NCBI GenBank assembly: GCA_964030785.1
Contig: OZ034971.1
Span: 45,561,004 to 45,625,003 of the forward strand
Reading direction: 5' to 3'
DNA: 64,000 nt
Origin: Siderastrea siderea
Lineage: Eukaryota > Cnidaria > Anthozoa > Scleractinia > Rhizangiidae
Shown here: one piece after another, positions 1-9,395 of the stretch
How the letters are laid out: the number at the start of each line of letters is the position of its first letter
Position numbering within the stretch: the first letter of the stretch is position 1
The notes under the pieces: model-generated
The model's input: only the letters and a program-made list of their open reading frames with translations
Databases searched by the model: none
Told to the model about the DNA's origin: nothing
Program-made: the position numbers and the translations under genes

Positions 1-1
1 A

Positions 2-1903
2 GGTACAGAAAAAGAGAGAACAGAGAAAAACACGATGTCCAAAGCACTTACTCATGCCGGAACCAACAGAAAAGCTAGCAAATGCAAACTGTGCGGAAAG
101 TGTTTTAGTGGAGCAGGGTATTTAAGGACCCATAAAAGAATCCACTCTGGAGAGAAACTTTATGCGTGCAAACAGTGCGGCAAGCGTTTTAACCAGTCAT
201 GTAACCTAAGGAGACACGAAAGAGTCCATACTGGAGAGAGACCTTATGCGTGCAAACAGTGCGGCAAGCGTTTTAACCAGTCATGTAACCTAAGGAGACA
301 CGAAAGAGTCCATAGAGAAGAGAAACCTTATGAGTGCAAACAGTGCGGTAAGTGTTTTAGCCAGTCAGTGACTCTAAGGACACACGAAAGAGTCCATACT
401 GGAGAGAGACCTTATGAGTGCAAACAGTGCGGTAAGCGTTTTAGCCAGTCAGCGACTGTAAGGACACACGAAAGAGTCCATAATGGAGAGAGACCTTATG
501 AGTGCAAACAGTGCGGCAAGTGTTTTAACCGGTCAGTTAATCTAACGACACATGAAAGAGTCCATAGAGAAGAGAAACCTTATGAGTGCAAACAGTGCGG
601 CAAGCGTTTTAACCATTTATGTAATCTAACGACACACGAAAGAGTCCATACTGGAGAGAAACCGTATGTGTGCAAACAGTGCGGCAAGTGTTTTAGGCAA
701 GCAGGAAACTTAAGGATTCATACCAGAGTCCACACTGGAGAGAAACCTTATGAGTGCAAACAGTGCGGCAAGTGTTTTACCCAGTTGTCGAATCTAAGGA
801 CGCACGAAAGAGTCCATACTGGAGAGAGACCTTATGAGTGCAAACAGTGCGGCAAGTGTTTTAACCGGTCAGTTAATCTAACGACACATGAAAGAGTCCA
901 TAGAGAAGAGAAACCTTATGAGTGCAAACAGTGCGGCAAGCGTTTTAACCATTTATGTAATCTAACGACACACGAAAGAGTCCATACTGGAGAGAAACCG
1001 TATGTGTGCAAACAGTGCGGCAAGTGTTTTAGGCAAGCAGGAAACTTAAGGATTCATACCAGAGTCCACACTGGAGAGAAACCTTATGAGTGCAAACAGT
1101 GCGGCAAGTGTTTTACCCAGTTGTCGAATCTAAGGACGCACGAAAGAGTCCATACTGGAGAGAGACCTTATGAGTGCAAACAGTGCGGCAAGTGTTTTAA
1201 CCGGTCAGTTAATCTAACGACACATGAAAGAGTCCATAGAGAAGAGAAACCTTATGAGTGCAAACAGTGCGGCAAGCGTTTTAACCATTTATGTAATCTA
1301 ACGACACACGAAAGAGTCCATACTGGAGAGAAACCGTATGTGTGCAAACAGTGCGGCAAGTGTTTTAGGCAAGCAGGAAACTTAAGGATTCATACCAGAG
1401 TCCACACTGGAGAGAAACCTTATGAGTGCAAACAGTGCGGCAAGTGTTTTACCCAGTTGTCGAATCTAAGGACGCACGAAAGAGTCCATACTGAAGAGAA
1501 GCCTTGTAAATCTAAACGGCGCGGGAGGTGTTTTAAGGAAACCGGAAATCTAAGGAAACATGAAAAAAGACATTTACAGACAAAAGAGAGGACTCCTGGA
1601 TGCGAACAGTTGAGTAGTGAGTGTAGTAGAACTGGCGGTCGAAAAGGTCAGAGAGAGGTCACTTGGTGTACGATTACCACTCTTCGATCAAAGAAGACTA
1701 AAATACAAAACAGAACCCATGGTAGGAGTTCCCCAGTTAACAATGGTGCTGAGGAAAATAGTCAGGATAACTCGTCAACACCAACTTCCGGTTTCCAGGG
1801 CCCTCAATCAGGCCTTGAAAAACACATTTGTTGGATCTGTCAAGAGGAGATGAGTAGTGTGGCGCTTCTTCTTGAACATTATGAAAACCACATGAGATTT
1901 TAA
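2..1903 (+). CDS. Poly-C2H2 zinc-finger protein, last exon (unit A, 5' partial)
   Basis: Predicted nuclear DNA-binding protein. The first ATG is at 35, but the frame is open to the window edge and, by comparison with units B and C, the exon begins about 10 bases before the window. From that ATG: about 16 basic residues, then 17 tandem 28-residue fingers (C-x2-C-x12-H-x3-H, linkers TGEKPY/TGERPY/REEKPY), then an 18th degenerate finger starting SKRRGRCF that has lost both cysteines. A Ser/Thr/Lys-rich tail follows, ending in a separate C-terminal finger CWIC...EHYENH. No KRAB, BTB, SCAN or ZAD domain is visible. Position +3 of the recognition helix is Asn in most fingers, so adenine-centred subsites are expected (inference). 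Fingers 6-9, 10-13 and 14-17 are identical blocks. The family assignment is certain; the target and role are unknown. Confidence 0.95.
   Translation, partial: GTEKERTEKNTMSKALTHAGTNRKASKCKLCGKCFSGAGYLRTHKRIHSGEKLYACKQCGKRFNQSCNLRRHERVHTGERPYACKQCGKRFNQSCNLRRHERVHREEKPYECKQCGKCFSQSVTLRTHERVHTGERPYECKQCGKRFSQSATVRTHERVHNGERPYECKQCGKCFNRSVNLTTHERVHREEKPYECKQCGKRFNHLCNLTTHERVHTGEKPYVCKQCGKCFRQAGNLRIHTRVHTGEKPYECKQCGKCFTQLSNLRTHERVHTGERPYECKQCGKCFNRSVNLTTHERVHREEKPYECKQCGKRFNHLCNLTTHERVHTGEKPYVCKQCGKCFRQAGNLRIHTRVHTGEKPYECKQCGKCFTQLSNLRTHERVHTGERPYECKQCGKCFNRSVNLTTHERVHREEKPYECKQCGKRFNHLCNLTTHERVHTGEKPYVCKQCGKCFRQAGNLRIHTRVHTGEKPYECKQCGKCFTQLSNLRTHERVHTEEKPCKSKRRGRCFKETGNLRKHEKRHLQTKERTPGCEQLSSECSRTGGRKGQREVTWCTITTLRSKKTKIQNRTHGRSSPVNNGAEENSQDNSSTPTSGFQGPQSGLEKHICWICQEEMSSVALLLEHYENHMRF
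485..1492 (+). repeat. 336-bp four-finger block repeated three times inside the finger exon
   Basis: Fingers with helices [21 protein letters not shown] and QLSNLRT recur in the same order three times. The shared TGTTTTAACC word lies at 521, 857 and 1193, exactly 336 bp (4 x 84) apart, and the three blocks look identical by eye. Unit B has one such block plus a rearranged partial one, and unit C has none. Recent unequal exchange or an assembly artefact could both explain the identity. Confidence 0.95.
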
Positions 1904-2682
1904 CTAATACCTTTGATTAATTTTTTTTTTTTTAAAATGTGCTTGTTAAAGGCTTTGGTATGATAATGAATTTACGAATCAGCGCGAAAAGGAGGTCCTT
2001 GAATAAGGATATAGGTATCACTCAAAAAGAAGAGTGAGTATTAAGGTGTTTCGATACAGTTTTTTGGGACCATACTCTACTTTTACAATCGGCTCTTAGA
2101 CAGTCTTCATTTTGTCGGATCAACGTGAAATTTGCAATACTTGTTAGTTCTGGATTGAACGTTAGCGTGGTTTACATTTTGTGAAAATCGATATTTCCAT
2201 GACAGCGATAAACAAAAATCATCGAAAGCAGTAAAATTGAAATTTTGTGCGATCCAGATTTCATTTTGAAAAGCAATTACCTACATCTTAAACTGTTGTG
2301 TATGTCACACAAAATATACAAGAAGAAAAGAATTCTGTATGTTTGTTTTGAAGTAAATCGCAAAAACATTTTCAACCTTAGTTTTTGCATAGTAATAGTA
2401 AATACACCGAAAAATAATCAATGCTTTGATGAAATGGCTAGAAAATACTGTTAAAATGTGTCTTTTACCTACTATTTTACGCCTAGAAAGTTTTGTTGAA
2501 ACTGGTGTTTACGATGTGGAGAACGAATTGTTTTTCTAAGATCGTAGGTGTAATAATTTTGTGGTAATTTTTTAATTTGAGCGCTTTTGCGAAAATCTTA
2601 AGAACAGCTCGATAGATGTTTTTAAAACATTAAACACGCGTGCTTGACGATGTGACCAGTCTTAGTATTGAGTCTTATTAAC
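1904..2682. other. 3' flank of the finger gene, unit A
   Basis: AT-rich sequence shared with B (32385-33162) and, with more changes, with C (62504-63279). It probably contains the 3' UTR. A possible ATTAAA polyadenylation hexamer lies near 2627. A 69-codon frame at 2245-2454 opens with a non-ATG codon (TTG/GTG type) and is not called. No other gene is seen. Confidence 0.5.
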
Positions 2683-2685
2683 ATT

Positions 2686-3806
2686 AGTTGCGGTTACACA
2701 TACCTTCTGCCCGAGGTTTCCCAGTGGGTAATTGGCTTGGGTTGGGATCAGCTTGGGTTTCCGGTCAGGTGATATTTTCCGGTTACACTGCAAATAATTA
2801 CCCAAGGTCAACTTTTGACCTGGTAGTGTTTGGCGGGAAATTTAATGCATCATGGACATCGCAAACCGCGAAACGTATGGTCTCCTTGCAGTCGTTCTTC
2901 TGCTTCTTATACGGCAATATCCGGTTGATTTAGCAATCCAAAACTTCATTCTAAGACGAATGCGTAGAAGGCGTCTGCGAGTACGATTTCTACAATCACT
3001 CCAGATGCTGTATTTGTTCTATAGAAACCTTCGTCTGCAAGTTGCTCACCGGCCAAGACGTGCTTGGATATTTCCTCGTCCCCAGAACTGGTTCCAGGAA
3101 CTTTTAAACAACAGAGCTCTCGATCACTGGTGGAAGGAAAATTTCCGAGTGTCTCGGGGTACTTTTGAGTATATCTGTAGGCAAGACCGCGGATCCGCCT
3201 GAGGAACGTACTGTAAAGGTATTCTTGGGTTTCCAGTTAAATAATAAGGATACGGAGGGTACGCTGGTTGTGGTTGTGGTTTTGGATTTCTCTCTTGCTC
3301 TCGACCTCTCTGAAATAAATAACCGTTATACAACGGCGCATCTTGATCACCATATTCTGGTCGAAAGTTGCTGTTAAAAAAAAACAATTACAAAACCATG
3401 CCGCACTAAAGGAACTCAGATAATTAGGGTATTTGGAGCAAAGACGTGTAAAATATACTCACTGTGAACCTCGAAAGTTCGCCATGCTTGTTGCGCGTGT
3501 CTTGAATTAGGTACGTGACAGGGTATCTGCCGCGAATTCAGCGCAGCATGTGCTGCGGTTTCCGGTATTTACAATTTTCTTCCACCCGATTGGTTGAACT
3601 ACTCTTGTGGCTAGATAAACCATAGATAAACCATACGACTTGGCTCCGGGAGTGTCATGGGTTATTTTTTTGTTCTCGTTGGTGTATCCCTAGTGATTTC
3701 CCGTGGGTACTTTCACTGTTTTTTTATAGGTCACACACAAAACATGTACTCCCCTTGGGCAAAGTCCTACTTTCCCGTGGGCAAAAGCTCTAGTGGAACC
3801 GCAACT
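2686..3806 (+). mobile_element. Harbinger-like DNA transposon, unit A, with 3-bp target duplication
   Basis: The ends are near-perfect inverted repeats: AGTTGCGGTTACAC at the left and the complement of AGTTGCGGTTCCAC at the right. They are flanked by ATT at 2683-2685 and 3807-3809. Unit C has the uninterrupted site with a single ATT (63280-63282). A short transposase-like exon lies inside. A 3-bp duplication and the protein fragment both fit PIF/Harbinger, although the duplicated triplet is not the usual TWA. At 1121 bp it is too short to be autonomous. Confidence 0.75.
2852..3202 (+). pseudogene. Harbinger-type transposase N-terminal fragment
   Basis: ATG-started frame of 116 codons. The arginine-rich centre (RRMRRRRLRVRF), RPRRAWIFPRPQNW and the end WWKENFRVSRGTFEYICR resemble the N-terminal region of HARBI1-like transposases, where an RRR-W stretch precedes a FR(L/V)SRxxF motif. 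The catalytic DDE portion is absent and the element has no room for it in any frame. In unit B codon TCA at 2996 is TGA, so the frame is not under constraint there. Confidence 0.5.
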
Positions 3807-4017
3807 ATTGATTCACTGGAACACTTTTAAATTTAACGTTAAAGAGGACGTATGAACCGATGGAAAAGCTTGCGTTGCATATTCACAGTTGGCAAGTAAA
3901 TGCTAATATATTCAAAGTAATGCGCAACGCATTCCTTCGCGATTTTTACTTTTCATTGTAATCTACAGTGCAACAAAGAACAAAGAAACCCACTCATGTC
4001 CAATACTGCCGCACTGA

Positions 4018-4315
4018 TACGGACCGTTGTTTGCAGTTGACGGTCCGTAAGTTTCGCACGGTCCGTCACTCTTGCTTACGGACCGTTATTTGCGGTTGAC
4101 GGTCCCTACGTTTCGCACAGACCGTCGTTCTTACTTACAGTCCGAATACAGAGCGTGCCTCTCATTATCGCGCCAGGGCCAACTGTTGACGGTCCGTACA
4201 TTTCGCACGGACCGTCATCCTTGCTAACGGACCGTCATTTGCGGTTGACGGTCCGTATGTTTCGCACAGACCGTCATCCTTGCTTACAGACCGTCGTTTA
4301 CGATTCACGATCCGT
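4018..4315. repeat. Left cluster of ACGGACCGT/ACGGTCCGT palindromes
   Basis: A nine-base motif that is palindromic except for its central A/T occurs about eight times perfectly and several times with one change, in both orientations and spaced roughly 20-40 bp. A matching cluster sits at the other end of the same element (5215-5505). Confidence 0.85.
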
Positions 4316-4420
4316 TTGTAGAGGTATAAATAGTCTATGCAAGTATGATTGAGCCTCGTTATTTAACTGTACGTACGAAGCGAGCGAGATACACCAAAGA
4401 GGTCGAAAGAGAAGACGGTA

Positions 4421-5211
4421 ATATGTCTATTACTCGTTCTATAAGCGTTGCGCAAACTAATGACAGAGTTCTAACAGCAAACTGTTATCTCGATTATTCC
4501 TTCTATTGAAGCCTTGTGAAGCTGTTCAGGGAAAGGCAGACGATAACGTGTCTATTACTCGTTCTATGAGCGTCGCACAAACTGATAACAGAGTTGTAAA
4601 AGCGAACTGTTATGTCCATTACTCCTTCTATTGAAGCCTAGTGAAACTGTTCAAGGAAAGGCAGACAAGATTATGCCAAGTTATTTAAGCGCCATACGAA
4701 GCGAGCGTGAAACACGAAAGAAATACGTACGACGCGAGCGAGGTACACGAATAGAAGAAGATAATATGTCTATTACTCGTTCTATAAGCATCGCGTAAAC
4801 TGATAACAGAGTTCTAAAAAGCAAACTGTTATGTCTAATACTCCTTCTATTGAAGCCTAGTGAAACTGTTCAAGGAAAGGCAGCCCATAACATGTCTATT
4901 ACTCGTTCTATAAGCGTCGTGCAAGCTGATAACAGAGTTGTAAAAGCGAACTGTTGTGTCCATTACTCCTTCTATTGAAGCCTTGTGAAACTGTTCAAGG
5001 GAAGGCAACCATGATTATGCCTCGTTATTTAAGCGCCATGCGAAGCGAGCGTGGTACACGAAAGACATAAGTACGACGCGAGCAAGGTACACGAAATAGA
5101 AGGAGATAATATGCCTATTACTCGTTCTATAAGCCTTGCGTAAACTGATAACAGAGTTCTAAAAGGGAACTGTTACGTCGAATACTCCTTCTATTGAAGC
5201 CTAGTGAAACC
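4421..5211. repeat. Higher-order tandem repeat, 343-bp unit
   Basis: A subunit of about 125 bp (TCTATTACTCGTTCTATAAG ... CTTCTATTGAAGCC) occurs twice and is followed by a spacer of about 94 bp (TTATTTAAGCGCCAT ... CGACGCGAGC). The whole is repeated about 2.3 times. Unit B is exactly one 343-bp period shorter (34914-35348). Confidence 0.85.
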
Positions 5212-5214
5212 ATA

Positions 5215-5505
5215 AACTCTTCTATACGGACCGTATCTGAAGTTCACGGTCCGTACGAACTGTACGGTCCGTAACAAAGTTATCTCCCTCTCACAACGGG
5301 AATGAAATATTCTAAGTCCCACTAATGAGTGCAATTTACGGACCGTGAACTCCGACCATTTACCGTATTTACGGACCGTATCTGAAGTTCATGGTCCGTA
5401 CGAACTGTACGGTCCGTCAACCCTTCTCTACATTCCGAAGATGGCTTTCGCGGTCCGTACAAAACTCTACGGACCGAAACATAGTCTCACGGACCGTTAC
5501 AGTGC
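5215..5505. repeat. Right cluster of ACGGWCCGT palindromes
   Basis: About seven perfect copies plus variants, some as TACGGACCGTA or TACGGTCCGTA. It mirrors the cluster at the other end of the element. Confidence 0.85.
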
Positions 5506-5533
5506 AGGTGTATTGGACAACCCTCAAGAAACC

Positions 5534-6240
5534 AGGTAGAAATCACGAAGCAATGAACAACTTCACTTTTACTTGTTACTTAGACTTTTTTCAGTGTTAA
5601 AAGCAATACTTGACGTGGACATCAATCTCGTATTTAATTATCGAAAACGACAAAATAGGCGGACTCCCCAGAACACACCAAAATGCGGTAAAAGTAATCA
5701 AGCAAGCCCGTGAATAAGTGATTTCAATGACATTTTGAGAACTTGAAACCCGAATAGTTACTGATACTTATGGCGCCGAAGAAAACCGCAAATACAATGT
5801 AGACGTGTGTAGGCGTCACTTTTTCCTAACAAGGTCAAGCTTATTTGTGATATCAACTTGGCAGATGTTGTGCCTGGCTACAAAACGGATCAAACGAAGA
5901 TATTTCTTCAAATTGCCTTGCATCATAATCGGAGAGTTTTATGGAGACCTAATACGTTTCTCTTGACAAAAGATGAGAATTTGAGTCAATTAATACACTC
6001 ATTCAACAAACAAAAGCGAATACAAGTCGGACAATTCAGTAACCTCTTCCCTACGTTGGCAAGAACGAAAGTTAGAGAAAAATCAATATCATACTCGGCT
6101 GACAACATGAGAAAATTTTACCTATATGCTGTGAGAATACGCTTCACGAAGAAAAAGCTGATTTGAAGGGGACTTTAGATTCAAATAGAAAGTACCCTGC
6201 AAGCAGAGGTTTCTTCGTCTCCGCGAAACCGTCTGATTCC
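5534..6240. other. Sequence without a supported gene, unit A
   Basis: A 102-codon frame at 5858-6166 begins with TTG rather than ATG, has no recognisable domain and differs from B by one residue. That says little because the whole region is about 99% identical. Nothing else is recognised. Confidence 0.4.
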
Positions 6241-6245
6241 CTGTC

Positions 6246-6409
6246 GCGCATGCGCAAAACTCTTCATACACACTTACCTTTTGTACGCACACTCATACCT
6301 TAGATAAAACTTGCGAACTCCATGAAAACGTTACTTGCACCCGTTTTATTTGAGCGTTCCTTTCAACTCCTTATAAATATGAGTAAAATAAGGCTTCAAA
6401 AATGGCTGC
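6246..6409 (+). promoter_or_regulatory. Promoter-like motif cluster
   Basis: GCGCATGCGC (NRF1-type palindrome) is at 6246, TATAAATA at 6372, and CAAAAATGGCTGCG, close to a YY1 site, overlaps the ATG at 6402. All are kept in unit B. This is motif matching only; no transcript evidence is available. Confidence 0.3.
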
Positions 6410-6578
6410 GTTATCTTTCCGCGTATTTTCTGAGCTAGGAAAAAAGACAAACGAGTTTGGTAACAAAATAAGGCAAATCTGTCGCGTACAACAAGCTGGC
6501 AAGCGTATCACAGCGCGCGCACTTTTTGACAGCATTCACAGCATGCGCCAGCTTCAAAACCGGTTGGGAGCCTGTTAG
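6402..6578 (+). CDS. Short ORF, 58 codons, downstream of promoter-like motifs (unit A)
   Basis: ATG in good context (AAAATGG). The product begins MAALSFRVFSELGKK, is basic (about 12 Lys/Arg), has no signal peptide or membrane segment, and ends LQNRLGAC. It is intact in B at 36538-36714 with two replacements (K to T and I to K), so it is open but with no evidence of selection. It could be a microprotein, the first exon of a longer gene, or chance. Confidence 0.25.
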   Translation: MAALSFRVFSELGKKTNEFGNKIRQICRVQQAGKRITARALFDSIHSMRQLQNRLGAC

Positions 6579-7055
6579 AAACAAGTCTTTTTAATTACTT
6601 AGTCCAAAATCCTGGACGGCGGTAGATCAAAGAATCGGACGGTTTTACGGAGAAGTTACTTATTCGCCCGCCGGAACATAGGGCGACCAAGTAATCTCTG
6701 CTTGCAGGGTAAATATTACTGAGGTGGGGGGGGGGGGGGGGGCAGGTACACCGAGTTTCAAAATCAAAACCCAAAAATCCAAAATTAACCCCCAAAAAAT
6801 CCCATGCCAAATTTCCGAGCCTTAAAAATTTCCTGAAAGGATTAAATGATATAACACTAAAAGAAAAAAAAAAAAAACCCCTAGATATAGAATGTTTGTG
6901 TTTGTTTATATTCATTATACCAGTGCTTATTGAGCACCACGAAAAACATATGATTTGTTTCCGTTACGATCCCGTTACTAGTTTCGGAGCATCAGCGTAT
7001 TTTGTAAGCAAGTTAGAGTTACGTTGTAATGCTTTGTATTCCTTGTATCCAATAA
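6579..7055. other. Spacer with homopolymer tracts
   Basis: Contains a run of 17 G (6726-6742) and an A-rich run near 6860-6876. Unit B differs mainly in the lengths of these runs. Frames here are short and cross the runs; no gene is supported. Confidence 0.5.
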
Positions 7056-7086
7056 GGGTTAGGGTTAGGGTTAGGGTTTAGGGTTA
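7056..7086 (+). repeat. Interstitial telomeric repeat, unit A
   Basis: Five GGGTTA-type units, one of them GGGTTTA, matching the metazoan telomere repeat TTAGGG. It is immediately followed by the GTTGAT motif array. Confidence 0.9.
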
Positions 7087-7094
7087 TATTCCTT

Positions 7095-7243
7095 GTTGAT
7101 TTTTGGACAGTTTTGTTGATATTCCGACTCAATTGTTGATATGCCGACATTTGATGTTGATATTCGGACGTTTGTTGTTGATTGTCCGACTGTATGTTGA
7201 TTTTCCGACAGTGCGATTTTTTGGCTCGTTGATTTTCTGACAG
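7095..7243 (+). repeat. Seven-copy array of a GTTGATTTTCCGACA-like motif, unit A
   Basis: GTTGAT starts at 7095, 7115, 7135, 7156, 7177, 7196 and 7228, each followed by a variant of WTTCCGACA or CGGACR. The first six are 19-21 bp apart, about two helical turns. The spacers are not conserved, so the motif rather than a simple tandem unit is what repeats. Confidence 0.75.
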
Positions 7244-8117
7244 TTTTTAGGAAGGTTAATTTTAAACTTAGTTCCGTCGTGGAAAATGGAGGTCGAATGA
7301 CTATAGCTCCTATGGTTAAGAAAGAACAGCGTTTATTGCATCTCTTTGGTACAATTTGTTTTGTATAATTGTTAAACCCGAATTTGTTTAGCTGCCTTGT
7401 TTGATAATGTGAAAGTGTCGGCTAATCAAACTTTTTTGTTGCATTTTTAAAAAGAAATTGGTGAGAAAACTACGTTTCCAGTATTTTTATCTGGGTTAAC
7501 GTTGGTTTTAACTTTTCTGTAGGTGTTGGGCACGTGGAAATTTTTAATATTGAAGCATTCTTAGCTGCATGAGGGAAAGTGTGGCACATGGAAAGTTTAT
7601 AAAGAAGTTTATCAAGACCTTACAGGCAATAAATTGACAATAAAATTTTCATTTTATTTGAAGATGCTTAGAAATGCAAGACAGAACATGTCAAATGGTT
7701 CCTCATAGTTCTTCAAATGGTTCCTCGGATGCTGTAGACAAGTGCAGGACAGGCGCTTTGAATGCATTTCTCTTCTTCTATGTTGGAGACAATTTCAACT
7801 AATGATAAATGAAGGTGTTTGAGGAATGGATTTTTGTCCGACGGAGCGCCTGTTACGCTGTCACAATATGTTCATTATACTTATTTCTTGCATTAGAAGG
7901 GATGATGCTGGTTTCCTGGTCCCCACTTTGTCTCAATTAATGATCGTCTGAACAAGAGACAAAGGTATTAACTTGTGACTTGTTTCATTGGCATCCTTGC
8001 AGTGTCTAGTACATAGATTTTGGCGAAAAAGAACCTCAAGTGTTGTGAAAATGGCTTACAAATAACACCAATAGTAAGACAGAGCACCCTTAAGTCCCAC
8101 GCTTACCATGTACAAAC
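7244..8117. other. AT-rich sequence without a gene, unit A
   Basis: No long frame, RNA gene or repeat ends recognised. It is matched by unit B with scattered substitutions and a few small indels. Confidence 0.5.
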
Positions 8118-8284
8118 AATAGCCCTTTTCACAGTTACCTTTTGTCATTTGCATGACAATGTATTTTAACGTGGATGTGAGGCAATTTCGGGCAAAAAGT
8201 GCAAAATTGCCCGAAATTGCCTTACATCCACGTTCAAATACATTGTCATGCAAAGGACAAAAGGTAACTGTGAAAAGGGCTATT
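8118..8284. mobile_element. Foldback MITE, 167 bp, unit A
   Basis: AATAGCCCTTTTCACAG at the left and its complement at the right. The arms pair almost perfectly for about 75 bp around a short centre (GGCAAAAAGTGCAAAATTGCC). No clear target duplication. Also present in unit B. Confidence 0.8.
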
Positions 8285-9085
8285 TGATAAGTTAGAATTC
8301 AAACACGTCCGGCAGCGGCAGAAGAGCCTTATAAGACTCTCTGGATAGTTAAATTGCTTGTACATAATGTTTTAAGGGTGTAAAATAGCATAGAATGTAG
8401 AGCAAAAAAGACACGTCTACTCACAGAGAAGGATGTCTTGGTAACTACTGCATTGTAGTAATGGTAGTTGATTTACCGACACTTTTCTCTCTAGATGTTC
8501 AGGCTTTTTACGAAATTGTTGGGGTTAGTGAATAAAATCATGTTAGGTGTGAATTTTAAACTAATGCCAACAAAACCATTGCTTTAGGACGAAAATACAG
8601 CTTAACTACTTCTTGGCCCCAACACTGTTGATTTGCCGACTTGTATCTCTAATTGGAAGTTACTTACATATAAGCTCTGGTGTATGTGGTGAAATAGACA
8701 TCTCTAACTTTGCCAGTATTCAAGATCTTTCCTGTTTGTTGAAACGAGGTTATCAGTTTATCTTTATTTGTTGTCAAGATATTGGCAATCAAACTTCTCA
8801 GCCAAATAATGTTAAAAAGATGTTAATATCACTCTAAGTTTGAAAGTTTGTAGCTTTTTACAAATTAAATATTTTGAAAAGAACTTTTAGTATGTTATTG
8901 TGTTGTTAAAGAGCTATAATTTGTTCTAAGAAGACGGTCTTAACTGATTTTTTTTTAATATTGCCAAAAAATTTTGCGTACCTTGTTTTCTCAAAAAAGC
9001 GTCATTCTTGAACGTTGGATACAAATAGGGTTCAGTAACTCCAAAACGATTAAGGCAAAAGACAAAAAACTTACTCAGACGTCTA
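8285..9085. other. Gene-free sequence with two dispersed GTTGAT...CCGAC motifs
   Basis: Copies of the motif are at 8467-8481 and 8627-8640. About 370 bp (roughly 8363-8733) are absent from unit B, which joins ATTGCT directly to TCCTGTTTG. No coding frame is supported. Confidence 0.5.
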
Positions 9086-9094
9086 CCTAATGTA

Positions 9095-9386
9095 TAGCCT
9101 GAGAAAACAGCCGACGTTTCGCGAGGTCGCCACTTGAGCCCTCGCAAAACGACGTCTGAGTAACGAGCGAAGAAATTCCATACTGATGACGTGCACTCCC
9201 CAGTCCTGGTATAGTGCTTCTGATTGGTTGTGCCGCAAGGGAAATTTCTTTCAACCAATCAGAAGCACTACCAAGATCTGGGTAGTGCACGTCATCAGTA
9301 AGGAATTTCTGCGCTCGTTACTCAGACGTCGTTTTGCGAGGGCTTAAGTGGCGACCTCGCGAAACGTCGGCTGTTTTCTTAGGCTA
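9095..9386. mobile_element. Foldback MITE, 292 bp, with 9-bp target duplication, unit A
   Basis: Starts TAGCCTGAGAAAACAGCCG and ends with its near complement. CCTAATGTA flanks it at 9086-9094 and 9387-9395. The arms (about 130 bp) also contain GACGTCTGAGTAACGAGCG and its complement. A 9-bp duplication fits a Mutator-like MITE; the superfamily is inferred. Confidence 0.85.
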
Positions 9387-9395
9387 CCTAATGTA

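Larger units (their letters stand above)
3991..5525. mobile_element. Non-autonomous transposon with 8-bp target duplication, unit A
   Basis: Flanked by the direct repeat AAGAAACC at 3983-3990 and 5526-5533. Unit C has a single AAGAAACC at the same place (63456-63463), an intact empty site. The ends share the inverted word TGTCCAATAC set six bases in from each terminus. Inside are two clusters of the interrupted palindrome ACGGWCCGT and a central tandem repeat. The 8-bp duplication suggests hAT-like or another 8-bp superfamily. No transposase is seen. Confidence 0.75.

Noticed and set aside
1617..1853. Overlapping plus-frame ORF in the finger exon tail, repeated in all units
   Set aside because: A shadow of the Ser/Thr/Lys-rich tail in another frame; no independent start context.
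2245..2454. Frame after the zinc-finger gene, open in all three units
   Set aside because: Non-ATG start (CGCGATCC- or GTGCGATCC-type context), AT-rich composition and no domain. In C the frame reads on past the A/B stop, so its end is not conserved. More likely 3' UTR.
3124..3387. Minus-strand Pro/Tyr/Gln-rich frame of 87 codons
   Set aside because: Interrupted by a stop in unit B (CAG to TAG) and lies antisense inside the Harbinger-like element.
5858..6166. 102-codon open frame, present in both units
   Set aside because: Starts with TTG, no ATG nearby, no domain, and A/B identity is uninformative because the whole region is nearly identical.
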